Assembly (NCBI GenBank): GCA_022059125.1
Contig: JAEUWY010000005.1
Location: forward strand, 3,534,001-3,598,000
Length of the DNA stretch: 64,000 bases
Source: Corynespora cassiicola
Taxonomy: Eukaryota > Ascomycota > Dothideomycetes > Pleosporales > Corynesporascaceae
Reading direction: 5' to 3'
The notes beneath the pieces are model-generated. The model saw nothing but the letters and a program-made list of their open reading frames with translations, was not told the origin of the DNA and did not search any database. The first letter of the stretch is position 1; each line of letters opens with the position of its first letter. The position numbers and the translations under genes were made by a program. Positions 23,664 through 36,120 of this stretch are shown here, piece after piece.

Positions 23664-25229
23664 TCTATACCATTAGATATTCCTTGCGGTCGGCTGACCA
23701 GGCCGCGCCAAAGCATTGTATCAAATAAGACGGCACTACCCGGGTGGTAAACGATGTAAGAGCATGCAGACACGTGGGTGTGCCGTTTCGTATAGAGCAG
23801 ACTGGTTGGTGGTTGCCGCAGCTGAGGTTTCTGGAAAAACAGCAACGATCGTCTCGGTGACCAAGAATTGCCCAGCTCGTCAGTGGCTCACATGACAGCC
23901 GGCAAGATACTTTACCCAAAGCATCAGAAGCAACGTGATGGCATGGCGTGGGCATGCGTAAGGCGTTAGCGTACAGTGTTCGATGGGTAAGGCGGTTGCC
24001 AGTCTCGGAAATGTAGAAGGGCGGGTCAGCGAAGCCCCCGGATTAGAATCATGACAGTTGTTGCAGTGAGATTGAGGAGGTCTCGGCCTGGTGTATGTCC
24101 AAGCGACCAGTGTCCGGATGGCAGAGCCGCATGAAGCGGCAAAAGCCCGGAGTGCGCAGAGGTCAAAAATATCTTTTGGCTCAGGTAACGCTGTGTAAGC
24201 GCATCGCGAGTGCCTGTGTTGCCACGCACATCCGACGCGCGTCGTGATATCAAGGGTTTGCGTGACCTCTCACACGATGAAGCTGAAGGAAAAAAAACAA
24301 AGCTCGTGGGTGGAGCCATTGGGAAGCATTGAAGGATTCTGAAACGTCGAGTTCCCGCCAGGCTTCTCCCCGAGAAGATCATGTGCTCCACGGGGGGGCC
24401 AAGGAGCGGGCGACGCGGCGACGCGGCGACGCAGAGACGCACCACGGCACACGGCGGCGGCGAACGGCTCTTCTGTGGGCATACGAGGAGCGGTCCGTGG
24501 TACGAATAGTGCCTACCATGGTGGGCAGTAGGCGCGTCTCCAGCCACACGGGGCGCCACAGGGCCGAGGGTCAGTGGTAGTTCAGTGGGTGGTGAAGATG
24601 GTGACGGGCCGGGTGCTCTCCGCGCGGGTGCAGACATGACGGGGAAGAGTCTGTTCTCGACGCCGCCAATTTCGCCTCAGGGTCCCAGGAGATCCCACGT
24701 GGGCGAGACCTGGCGGATGTCGTCGCGAAAGGTACCTGGACCGTTGCGGAAGAATCGACCAACAGCGCGTGATGGGGTTGCAACCAATTGGCATATGTCT
24801 CTGGCGCTGGATACGATGTCGCACCAAACAGAGGCACGGCGGCGAAATTAGCAGCGGATGGGCTGAGCCTCTAGAGTCGCAGGGCATTTGCGGGTGCAAG
24901 GGGCTGAAGAGGTTAGGGGTGGACGGTGAAGGGCGATGCGAGCGACGAGGGATAGGGGAAGCATTGGGGGCTCGGCGCTAGCACGAAGCTAGGGAGCTCC
25001 GCTGTGGTCCCGCCGAAATGTCCACATATAACCACCACGCTGTCCTCACCGAGCCTGCTCTTTGACCTCGACCCGTCCTCACTCCTGCCCAGTGCCTGCA
25101 TCCCGTGACCTGCACCTCCGCCAATTCGCTCGTTCGCCGTCCTCCAGGCCCATTCGCTGCCTTTGATCCTGCCACCATACACACCATACACACCACACCA
25201 CCCCAACTACCACCACCACCACCACCACC
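23664..25229. other. 1.6 kb intergenic region
   Basis: The 3' side of the 2H gene and the promoter of GDP-mannose pyrophosphorylase. A long minus-strand ORF (24,026-24,637) has no domains and composition typical of chance ORFs in G/C-rich DNA. A CCA triplet run (about 25,207-25,229) immediately precedes the start codon at 25,230. Confidence 0.45.
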
Positions 25230-26577
25230 ATGAAGGGTTCGTGATGCAGTCGCACCCGCAAATACACCCCGCACAGGTGCTAACAGCTGCGCAGCCATCA
25301 TTCTCGTCGGAGGGTTTGGAACCCGTCTGCGACCTCTGGTACGTATCAGCTGTTCCCGGAGCTCTCACCGCCCCTGCATGTATGCGTGGATGCAGCGACT
25401 AACCCCAGCCCGCAGACGCTCACCTACCCCAAGCCGCTTGTCGAGTTTGCCAACAAGCCCATGATCCAGCACCAGATCGAGGCCCTTGCCGCCGCTGGTG
25501 TCACCGACGTGGTCCTGGCCGTCAACTACAGGCCCGAGGTCATGACCGAGGCGCTCAAGAGCGTAAGCACCCCGCCATCTTCCCAATTGCTATCTGTCGC
25601 ATGCCACTGACACGCGCCGTGCAGTACGAGGAGCAATACAATGTCAAGATTGAGTTCTCCGTCGAGACTGAGCCCCTCGGCACCGCGGGCCCGCTCAAGC
25701 TCGCCGAGAGCATCCTGGGCAAGGACGACACACCCTTCTTCGTCCTCAACTCGGATGTCACCTGCGACTATCCCTTCAAACAGCTCGCCGACTTCCACAA
25801 GCAGCACGGCGACGAGGGCACCATTGTCGTGACCAAGGTGGAGGAGCCGTCCAAGTACGGTGTTGTTGTCCACAAGCCAAACCACCCCTCGCGGATAGAC
25901 CGCTTCGTCGAGAAGCCCGTCGAGTTCGTCGGCAACCGCATCAACGCCGGCATCTACATCCTCAACCCCAGCGTTCTCAAGCGCATCGAGCTGAGGCCCA
26001 CGTCCATTGAGCAGGAGACCTTCCCTGCCATTTGCAATGATGGCCAGTTGCACTCGTTTGACCTCGAGGGCTTCTGGATGGATGTCGGCCAGCCCAAGGA
26101 CTTCTTGTCCGGTACCTGCCTGTACCTTTCCTCGTTGACCCGCAAGGGGTCCAAGCTCCTCACCCCCGCCTCGGAGCCCTACGTCCACGGAGGCAACGTC
26201 ATGATTGACCCCTCTGCAAAGATTGGCAAGAACTGCCGTATCGGTCCCAATGTCACCATTGGCCCCAACGTCGTCATTGGCGATGGTGTGAGACTCCAGC
26301 GCTGCGTCTTGCTCAAGAACAGCCGTGTCAAGGACCACGCCTGGATCAAGTCCACCATTGTCGGCTGGAACAGCACGGTTGGAAAGTGGGCACGTTTGGA
26401 GAACGTCACTGTCCTCGGTGATGATGTCTCCATTGGCGATGAGGTCTATGTCAACGGCGGCTCCGTCCTGCCGCACAAGTCGATCAAGCAGAATGTCGAC
26501 AGTAAGTCTTGGATCATTTTGGCCATGGTCCGGTGCACTTTGCTAACTTGGACTCAGCTCCTTCCATCATCATGTAA
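25230..26577 (+). CDS. mpg1: mannose-1-phosphate guanylyltransferase (GDP-mannose pyrophosphorylase)
   Basis: Proposed exons are 25230-25236, 25295-25338, 25416-25562, 25625-26501 and 26558-26577, giving 364 residues, the usual family length. The start [17 protein letters not shown] is the nucleotidyltransferase signature GGx[27 protein letters not shown] and [18 protein letters not shown] follow in the catalytic domain. The C-terminal third is a left-handed beta-helix of hexapeptide repeats ([23 protein letters not shown]). The last exon supplies only the final PSIIM. The enzyme makes GDP-mannose from mannose-1-phosphate and GTP in the cytosol, feeding glycosylation, GPI anchors and cell-wall mannan. 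The first coding exon is only 7 nt, so a plain ORF search misses the true start. All five junctions keep frame. Confidence 0.96.
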
Positions 26578-27364
26578 AGGTCTCCGTCGACAAGGTCTTT
26601 TTATCTGATTGCCTTGTGGTCCAGCCACTTCTTTACACCATTTAATCTCCTCGCAACTTTCTTGTATATTCTGCATGACAGCCTTCCATCGTTCTCCGCT
26701 GCATCTGCGTAGACGTCGGGTGTTTTCCAGGAGTTTTCCTTGCTCTCAACTCTTTGTTTTTATCACGAGCGGTCTCTCAAAAGCGTTTTTGGGAATTGGC
26801 AGGGCGGTCCTGGGTCGGCGGGTGGGTTACAAATGTCCTGGGTCGGGCATTGCTTTGCAAATGTTTGAAGCTTTTCGTCAATCTTAGCGGGGGACGTACA
26901 AGGAGCATCACACCGACATTGTTGCCTCGAATGGAGTTATGCCTTTGCATCGGACGCTCCGAGAGAGAGAGAGAGAGAGTTAGATATACCGTCATATTGT
27001 CCAAGGTATGAATCTAGATTTTCGAACTGCAAGACTTGCTATACACATGTATGTTCTGGCGCTGCTTCGTTGACCACTGCGATGGTGTTTGATTGGTCTA
27101 TGACTCATCACGTTACCTCATCAATCTACCTGGTGGGTAGGGAGCACCTAATAACTTGAGGAACGAGACCCCCCTCTCCATCCTCTGATCCATCTCATCC
27201 TTTGCGACCCATCTTCCTGCGAATATCTCAATCCCAGAACCCGAGATCCTCTTCCAAGCCTCCCCCCCCGCACGACTTTTTCAATCCCCGACCGGCCTCT
27301 TCCAAAGAAGTGAGAGGGGTTTTTTTTCCCTGGGAAAAGAGCAAGGGAAAAAGATAACAGAGAC
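26578..27364. other. intergenic region after GDP-mannose pyrophosphorylase
   Basis: 3' UTR of the pyrophosphorylase gene, then the upstream region of the small zinc-ribbon gene. A GA dinucleotide run lies at about 26,962-26,981. No gene supported. Confidence 0.4.
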
Positions 27365-27877
27365 ATGGTCAAGTGTCCCGAGTGCGGCGCCGGCGCCGAC
27401 CTTACAAAGGATGGGAGCTATGCGCATTGCGCGTCTTGTACGTGTGTTGTCTCCCGAGTCCGTTGTCTGTGTTTTGCGTCATGTCCTCGTCCTCTCTCTC
27501 CATCCAGCGTTTTGTTTTTTCTTTTCACCTCCCACTTTTCTTGTGTGTGGATGTTTGTGAGAGGGAGGGTTTGGGTTTCGTGGCTTTAGATGCGTGTTGC
27601 CGTCGTTCTCTCTTTTTTTTTCTTTTTTTTCTTTTTGTAAATGTAGGAGTGGGACGGAGACGAGGAGGAACTGCCAGTTGCAGGTCTCAAGAGGGGGCAG
27701 TTTGTGAGATTATGACTTTACAGAGGGCTAATATGGGGTCTTTGGGCAGGTAACACCATTTTTGAGCCGGGGAAGGAGGGGAGTGGGTATAAAGGCGGGG
27801 GCGGGGGTTCGGGGGATGTGGAGGAGGACAAGGAGAAGGGGAAGGGTAAGCAGGGGGGTGGAGATGAGAAGGAGTAG
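27365..27877 (+). CDS. 66-residue zinc-ribbon protein with Gly/Lys-rich tail
   Basis: Proposed exons are 27365-27437 and 27750-27877 with a 312-nt intron (donor GTACGT, acceptor GGGCAG). The first exon alone reads MVKCPECGAGADLTKDGSY, then AHCAS. Splicing restores a Cys codon (T+GT) and continues NTIFEPGKEGSGYKGG, completing a C-x2-C ... C-x2-C ribbon (CPEC and CASC, 15 residues between). The remaining 35 residues are Gly/Lys/Glu-rich with no hydrophobic core. Two CxxC knuckles at this spacing usually bind one zinc. Short proteins of this kind occur in ascomycetes without assigned function, and a role in nucleic-acid or protein binding would be a guess. The protein is too short and too split to appear in a simple ORF scan. 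Confidence 0.65.
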
Positions 27878-28610
27878 ATGAGATTGGGAGAAGGGGGGGG
27901 AATGTATACGATGAGGGTCTCCGCTACGTCTTTGAATACATGTATGCTTGCTTCGTCGGGTGCGGGATCCGAAGCGCAAGGCGGAGCCTAAATAGCCCAC
28001 CTATCCTGGATATGCATGTGTAGACGCATACTACGGCAAAAGCAAAGGGGAGAATAACAGGGTCGGAGCCTAGCACAGTATACCAAGCCAATCGAACTGT
28101 ATGAGATCCATCCACAACCGACTACATATGCCGGTCCCCTGCATCTACCCATGTCCAGCCCGATACTGATGAAGAAAAGGAAAAAATAGTGTCCTCATAC
28201 ATGACCTGGTTGAGACCAACAAAAATACTAGAGAAAATGGCAATGCCCGTGCGCCAAGTCCAGATCCAATCTGCGTTCTACGCTTTTCTACCTCTCTTTC
28301 CGCATTGGGCATGCGGCGAGAAGCCCGCGTCACGTGTTAGACTACATCCATGGGTCTTGTGCCTAGTGCAAGGATATGGGGTACCTGGGTATATCTTGAA
28401 TGTTGGTAGGTGCACTTGTGGGTCTTTTTTTACATGTAGCTAGGGCAAGTGGGTTGTTTTTTCTATAGCTACGAAGTGATGATATGATGTGTGAGGATTG
28501 TTTACTACGTCATCAATTCGACTAGGAGGAAAAAGCTACTTATTAGGGCGATAGCTAAAAAAAAGAAAGAAAAGGAGTGACATTTGTTATCCAATTCTAG
28601 GATCCAGGAT
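27878..28610. other. convergent intergenic region
   Basis: Between the 3' ends of the zinc-ribbon gene (+) and the Ppo gene (-). No supported gene. It is more A/T-rich towards 28,430-28,620. Confidence 0.4.
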
Positions 28611-31600
28611 TCATAGAATCGCACCCTTCTCGTCGCTTGGAGATGCACGCACCTTCATGTCTAGAGACTACATTAGCATGGCCTCAACAACCTCCAACTG
28701 AGGGGACTTTACTCACTTGAAGGCAGCGAATCCCAAGAATCCATCTTATCACTGAGAAACTTTACGGCACCTCCCGTGTTCTTAGTTATCAACCGTCCTG
28801 CATTCCCGGGTGCCCGTCTTAGGCCTTTCAGTCTGCCAAAGACTCTTAACTGCGCAGCCAGCCCATATACTGCAATATACCGGCCCAGACAGGTGTGTAT
28901 GCCCTGACCAAAGTGCAGGTAGGCATCCTCGGGACGGTCCAGGTGAATCTCTTCGGGACTAGAGAACTTTGTTGGATCACGTGAAGCTTGAGCGATGTCA
29001 AGGAGGATGCGATCGCCCTTCTTGACTTGATACGTATTGGAACCATCAGTAATAGTTAAATCTATGGTCGAGGTTCGTAGAATTGTCGTTGTAGGTGTCA
29101 CCAGACGAAGCGCCTCGATGACATATCTACGCAGCTTTTCCGAGGCAGATTGAGAAGGATCGCGAGAGAGTCTCTGGATAATCGGCCAGTGTGCGGAGTA
29201 GTAAGGCTCTGTGAGGAACAGGTCCACAATTTGAGATAGCTGTATTGGCGGTCAGAATAGACTACAAGCAGAGAAGTGGGGAGGGCGATTCACGGCTTGG
29301 GAGCTGAGTACTACGATGGCAGCAGCCAGCAAGACAATCCAGGAAACGATTTCATCAATACTCTTTCCACTCTCTATGAGACGCTGTAATAGTTTCTTTC
29401 CATGGTTGGGTAACGGATTATCTTTGGACTTTGAACCTAGAGATGGAAGTAGTTGTGCGAGTGCTGAAGGGCGTTTAATGCCCTCACACACGGGTTTGAT
29501 ATCTGCTGTTAATTTCTCATAGGCCTCTAATGCCTCTTGCTTGAGGGAGATGGAATGGGTGGTGTCGCTATCCACAAAAATGAAAGGGTAAATCTTACCC
29601 AGCATCTCGTACTGAGTGCCGGCGTCGAAGGAAGCGTCCGAGTCTTTACCGTCTTTCACCGGTATGCTGAACAGTTGGGCGGCAAATTGCATCCAGCTGA
29701 GGGCAGAGACTTGCCGGGTAAGATCGAATTCGTATACGTCACCGATTTTGTAACTGTTTTTGCGCAACAACTCAGCCGTTTTGACTTCTAGAAAGTGTGG
29801 AAGCTCCTCCAAGGACGTCTCTGGCCCGTAAATGGCATAGCCAATGGTCCTGCGTTGCACAGTGGCCGAAGGCGTATCGACACCGAGCATAAATTCGAAT
29901 TTATTGAGTTGACCCAGTGGTAGACCCCAAGGAACCTTGAACGATTTGTGATCATTCAGAACATTGCTGACTCCTCTCCAGGTGCTTATTGACTTCCAAC
30001 CAATCATCTCAGGAGGCGTATAGTCGTAGTCCAATTCATTGCCAAGCGCTCGCTTGATCATTCTCATCTCAGTGGGACTTGTGAATGGATAGAGGGCGTA
30101 GATAGAGTTGGAGCGATACCATCCAGCTGCTGATTGTCAACACCATGTGTGAAGATGGAATAAGCAGAATCCTACGAAACGCTCTCATCAGAAGCTTATA
30201 TAAAACTCCTTTTTCGGTGATGGAATCATCGCTGGAAGCAGCTTTGAAGCCAAATGATGTCAGATGCGACGGACTATAATCAATCGTGTAAAATCTGTCC
30301 CCACGAGTCTATAAGTTGGGCAATGCCGTTAGTTTGAGTCTTTCCCATTGATAGAAAATCAAAGACCCCAAATGAAAAAAGTGTTTTTTCAAAAAAAAAA
30401 AAATCAGTCAAAGATGGAATGTACATACCAAAGCAACAGCGTCGGATAGGATGGCTCGGGTGGTCGTGAAAGGGGCGCAGAGACCAGAGCCCGGAGTCAT
30501 GGGATCCTTTGCATCCTCGACCACGACACCAGGATATAGCTCGACGTTCTCGACGTTCCCATAGAGAATTTCTAAGCTTTTGGCAATGTCTGTAGGCGTC
30601 AGTGGGATATTAAAAGAAATTCTTCCCGCACAAGAGATATACCTGGATCGGAGTTTATGTCCAAGAAGCTTTCGTGTGCTCGAAGACCAAAGTGCCGTCG
30701 TAGTTCATTCAGAGTCGCAACCCTCCATTCCCTACTTTGTTGGATACCAATTATCTCCACGGCCCTCAACGCTAACGGGATTCGCCGAGGTCCAAAGCTG
30801 CCGGCCACGTCCTCGGTCGCCTCTGTTAATATTTTCACCAGGTCATCATCGCGGAAAGATCCATCCGGAGTTCTTTGGAAGTCTCCAAACGTCCATTGAC
30901 TTGGATCTGGAGGGACCTTGAGAGCCCATGAACGCATGCCTGCTCTGAACTCAGAGAGCGTCACATCTTTTGGGGCCTTGCCTGGAAATAAGGTGACGAA
31001 GAAGTCATTCAGCCACCGTTCATTCTTTCCGGAGACTACCGAGTGCCATCTGTAAATGAGGTTGAATTCTACGCTGACTTGGTTGCCAATGCCCCGTTCA
31101 ATATTTCCATGGCCAAACGCTTCTTCGTAATTAGGCAGAGGATCTAGATTCCACTTCGAATCAGTACGATGGAGGTTACTGAAAAAAGCGTTCTTCGTTA
31201 GCATGGCTATCCAGAATTGCTCATAGTGTTGGGTTCACGCACAGAATTGTCCGAATGTAGTCGCCGAGAACAACATGAATGTACAAGCCGCTGGTCACCA
31301 GACGTGCAACTTGGAAGAGGTCATTGTCTCGCTTTTCAATAGCTTTGATATATTTCGATGTATCCGGCTCTGGTGAATTGACTGTCAAATCAAACCTGCC
31401 TCCTTCATTGATGCTTGCGAGCTCCGAGGCAATGTAGTTGTGGAAACGGTTGAAGCAGATTAGAAGAGCGGCGCACTGGAAGATATAAGCAAGACTAGAT
31501 CATTTCATTAAGAACAAAAATACCTCGGGTGGCTGCATCAACATTCTTTCTTCAGCAAACGTATCTAGTTTGAGTTTGCCGTCCTTGAATGTTCTTATCG

Positions 31601-32416
31601 AGTCCTGGCTGCTTTGGGTGGATCCGTATAGGGGGGACAAGTCCAGATAGGAGGAAACACTAATACTAAAGTACAAGAGTATCAGTAACAATCATGATCG
31701 AGAGAACCTGGCGAGAGAGAAGACCACATACATGTTTGAATCTTGATCATTGGTGCGGAAACAATCATGGATGATGATGGTTGCTAGTGCAAAGAGAAGA
31801 CTCGAAATCTTGTTGGGGTGAGACTCCACCCTCCCCCTTCGTGCCAGTAATGTATCGAATACAACTCCGGGGTCTGGAAGGTTGGTAGGTATATGCTTCG
31901 GTGTGACAGTTCGAGCATAGAAAGAGCCGGATCTTCCGATATGCGGGAAAAGAACGTTGTTGTTTGATCCGTCAGCCGTCCTGTAACCATCTAGCGACTA
32001 ATCAGCCATGCTGAGTGGAGCGTGGAATGTGGCCCTACATGAACCCCCCATGTACGAAAGAGGTGGGTGCTGAAGGTCATCCCAGAGCTTCTTCACGAGG
32101 AGGCCGGTGCCGAAGCTTTGTAGTTTTGATCCGTTGGATAAGGACGCAAGGGCTTGTATAAGCTTCTCTGCCTGCAATTTGTCAGGTCATCATACTCCGG
32201 GTTGGAGGTTTCATGAATCGTTCTTACCACGTACTGCTTGTCATCTACCCCGTTGCCGCGGATTGCGGCCTTGGCTAGGTTGGTAATGAGTTCATGGTTG
32301 GCTTCTCTTCTCTCCGGTTTGACCTGGCTAGTGATGTCCTGAATCAAGGCATGGATAGGATTTTCTTTGGGCTCTTCTGGGTTTGAATCATTCTGGAAAG
32401 GGTTAAGTGTTGGCAT
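28611..32416 (-). CDS. Ppo-type fatty acid dioxygenase-cytochrome P450 fusion (psi-factor/linoleate oxygenase family)
   Basis: Eleven proposed exons: 32416-32228, 32171-32039, 31990-31732, 31665-31524, 31475-31243, 31178-30643, 30589-30429, 30308-30177, 30130-29294, 29239-28717, 28660-28611. They total 1,064 residues, the normal family length, with all phases consistent. The N-terminal haem-peroxidase domain has YRTADGSNNN, the distal-His segment IIIHDCFRTN, SSYLDLSPLYGS and the proximal-His/catalytic-Tyr motif NLIYRWHS. The C-terminal P450-like domain has an E-x-x-R helix (VIEALRL) and the haem-Cys loop FGQGIHTCLGR. A free Cys here suggests haem-thiolate chemistry is possible, unlike family members that lost it. 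The I-helix position usually written N-x-x-Q reads L-S-S-Q, so the second-step activity is uncertain. Known family products are 8- or 10-hydroperoxy-linoleate and diols or other oxylipins that regulate sporulation. The last exon is short and restores a NMKVRA ending. Confidence 0.9.
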
Positions 32417-33159
32417 GTCGAGATGAGTAGGACAGAGATACAGGATGAGGCTAGGGCAAGATAGAGGGATTTGAGATGCGAAGATATGGATGCAAAAGTG
32501 AGGAGTGTACGAGGTGAGAAATGTGGAGCACCTTTTATATGGGCCGTGACTTCTTTTATCAAGCGCACTTACCTTTTTCATTCGTGCTCGGCAGGCGGGT
32601 CGTTTAGCTGTCTAAGACCTGTCGGACAGCGGAAAGGGTACCTGTGTTATTGACAATACCAAGGCAAATGAAGTAAATGATCACGGTGAGGCAGTATCGA
32701 TCACATGGAACCCAAGCTGATAGATGGGCAGAAGCAGCAGACCAGGGCGCATGCTTAAAGGATAGTGATTGAAGGCTGTCAGACTTTGGAGGGGAACCAG
32801 GGGAGTTACTGTCTCGAGAACATCACCAGCTCTGCAGCAGATGGCAGAAAAACCCCCCCTCCCAATGCACGCATTTGTAGGAGGGAGGGCAATAGATGCA
32901 GGTGTAGGAAGAGCATCCAGGGCCCGGAGCCGGGGATGGCTACCTGTCGATCGGGACCAATCCCGATATGGCTTAGCGCATGGGAACAAGCGAATCGCAC
33001 TGGAAGGGCATCTCGAATTCAAGCTCAAGACATCGACTTGAAGACTGTAACGATTTGGAGATAATCGTGTAAGTTTAGGCAGGCGATGTGGGAGATTGAT
33101 TACTCTGGGGCTAATTGAGTGTTGTGTTTAGAATCCCACAGTCTCGTCATCCACCAACC
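32417..33159. other. divergent promoter region of Ppo and eL6 genes
   Basis: 743 nt between divergent starts. An in-frame ATG lies 165 nt upstream of the chosen Ppo start. The intervening peptide lacks family similarity, so it is treated as leader. Intron-like gtaagt at 33,068 and ttag near 33,129 suggest a possible 5'-UTR intron for the ribosomal protein gene. Confidence 0.45.
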
Positions 33160-33804
33160 ATGTCGGACCAGAAAGCTTCCAGATACTACCCAGCTGAGGA
33201 GGAGGCCCAGTTGAAAAAGGTATGGAAAGCTCACACGCAACCAGCCATGGCCAGACTCATGTCCAGGCCTCGGTTCCATAGTCACGACAATTGAACGGTG
33301 TCGCTGACCAGCTTCTTCCAGGCCCGCAAGACGGCGCACCCCACCAAGTACCGAAACTCTCTCGCCCCCGGCACTGTCCTCATCCTCCTCTCTGGCCGCT
33401 TCCGAGGCAAGCGCGTCGTGCTCCTCCGCCAGCTGTCGCAGGGTGTGCTCCTGATCACCGGACCTTTCAAGTCGAACGGCGTGCCCCTTCGCCGTGTCAA
33501 CCACCGCTATGTCATCGCCACTTCGACCGTCGTCGACATTGCTGGCGTGGACACGGAGGTGCTAGACCGCGTCAGCAAGGACGAATACTGGGCCAGGGAG
33601 AAGAAGGAGGGCAAGGGCGAGGATGATTTCTTCAAGGAGGGCGAGGTGCAGAAGAAGGAAACGGACCCGCAGCGGATCGAGGACCAGAAGAAGGTGGACA
33701 AGACGCTCATGGCAAACATCCGCAAGGTGGCCGACCTGGAGGCCTATCTGGGATCCAGCTTCAGCCTGAGGGGCAACGAGCGACCGCACGAGATGGTCTT
33801 CTAG
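33160..33804 (+). CDS. rpl6: 60S ribosomal protein L6 (eL6)
   Basis: Proposed exons are 33160-33219 and 33322-33804 (intron 102 nt), giving 180 residues, close to the usual fungal length. The first exon encodes MSDQKASRYYPAEEEAQLKK; splicing leads into [33 protein letters not shown]. The core [35 protein letters not shown] and the segment RYVIATSTVVDI are the eL6 KOW-like fold. The C-terminus holds the DEYWAREKK and FFKEGE stretch seen in fungal eL6. It is a structural component of the large cytoplasmic ribosomal subunit. Third-position G/C bias agrees with high expression. Confidence 0.95.
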
Positions 33805-34312
33805 GCTGGTCGCCACGATGGTTACGATTCACGAACGCGCAATGCCCACTTGGCCACACGAAACGGGCCCCCGGAGCTCTTCCTACCGCGACTTGTATTC
33901 GGCGCACCCGCCCGGGGCACTCGAGCACCACTCCCACCAACCCATTGTAGAAGATACCCGCGCCAGACGACATTGACGAGCGTCTTGCGATCAGGAAAAG
34001 AAAAAAAATAATCATGACTTGTTCCGAAACATGCCCGTGTCTGCTTCTTTGAGCCAGCTGTTGCATACTGTTCTCCGATTGGCCGGCATCGGACGAGAGG
34101 CGGATGGATGGATGGACTGGCGGTCGGGGATTTGGAAGCGGGCATGAGGCGGCAAAAGCGAAGGGGTTAAGCAGTCGTGTTGGGCCCCAGACTCAGCTGC
34201 GAGGTTGGGCCGGGGCAGGATTTGCAGCACAATGCGCAATTGACATGATTCGTTCCCCTTGAATGCTTGCTCGTTGCACGTCTGCGTCGGTTGACGGAGG
34301 CGTGCGGTGACT

Positions 34313-34342
34313 GTGAGTGAGTGAGTGAGTGAGTGAGTGAGT
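34313..34342. repeat. (GTGA)n tetranucleotide microsatellite
   Basis: About seven uninterrupted copies of GTGA/GAGT. Confidence 0.9.
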
Positions 34343-34820
34343 TGGTGTGTGCATGCGAACTGCTGGGCGGCGCATGTCGTCACCAGTCTGGAGGTGAGAC
34401 GGCGTCGGTCACAGCCGAGATAGGGCCAGGGCGCACGGTGCTCGGGGCAGTTCACGCCTCGCCCGAGTGCACAGCACAAGCAGGCGCAGAGGATTGCTAA
34501 TTCACGAGGCAGATGACGCAGCAATAGCCAACAATGGCGGTCGGCACCCACCACGGACGGGTGCACGAGGGAGTCCAGGGCTAGGTGGTTGGGAGGGCAG
34601 ACTTGCCTTTCCTGATAAGAGCCGGCGTCACACGGCTGGCGCGGGCGATAACGGGGGCGGGGAAGCTGCGAACGGAACTGGCGCCATCACAGTACAGCAC
34701 AGCACTCGCAGCCTTCGCCGAGCCAGAACCAGCGTCGAGCTCAACGGCAAAGGGCTCTCGCAACTCACAGCCAGCAGCAAACGGCCTGCGTCCAGGCCCG
34801 GTTGCTGCCTGCGCGCCGTC

Positions 34821-34838
34821 GAAGTCGCTCGAACCTTC
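34821..34838 (+). promoter_or_regulatory. candidate heat-shock-type element upstream of polyubiquitin
   Basis: GAA at 34,821 and the inverted pair GAAccTTC at 34,831-34,838 resemble nGAAnnTTCn units of heat-shock elements. Polyubiquitin genes are often heat-inducible in fungi. The match is short and could be chance. Confidence 0.35.
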
Positions 34839-34955
34839 GTTGCCCTGTTTTGATTGGCGCACGGGCCGGTGGTGTCATTACTCAACCGCCTTTCACCGTC
34901 ACAGCCTCAGCCTGCCGCCTTCGCCTGCGCCTGCGCCTGCCTGCCCGCCCCTCTG

Positions 34956-34963
34956 CATATAAG
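34956..34963 (+). promoter_or_regulatory. TATA-like box of polyubiquitin gene
   Basis: CATATAAG stands 137 nt before the ATG in an otherwise C-rich promoter, with C/T-rich sequence between it and the start. This is a plausible core promoter for a highly expressed gene. Confidence 0.5.
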
Positions 34964-35092
34964 CCCGCCGCCCGCCTTGTGCCTCTCTCCCTCCTACATC
35001 CCACTCCTACCACCCCCCTGCCACTGCACACTCGCAACCCACTCTGCACAGACAGCCACTCCACAAACACTCTCTCTCCACACCCCTTCACC

Positions 35093-36120
<1,028 letters not shown>

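Larger units (their letters stand above)
33805..35092. other. 1.3 kb intergenic/promoter region of polyubiquitin
   Basis: No supported gene. It contains a GTGA/GAGT tetranucleotide array (34,313-34,342), inverted CCAAT (gattgg, about 34,853), a heat-shock-like GAA..GAAccTTC cluster (34,821-34,838) and a TATA-like element at 34,956. The ORFs on both strands have no domains. Confidence 0.5.

Noticed and set aside
24026..24637. Minus-strand ORF of 203 codons
   Set aside because: Pro/Ser/Arg-rich with no motif, in the promoter region of GDP-mannose pyrophosphorylase. No splice or start evidence.
30121..30190. Apparent frameshift between exons 8 and 9 of the Ppo gene
   Set aside because: A first reading dropped one G at a line boundary. 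Rechecking gives phase-0 donor and acceptor and a continuous frame, so the gene is intact.
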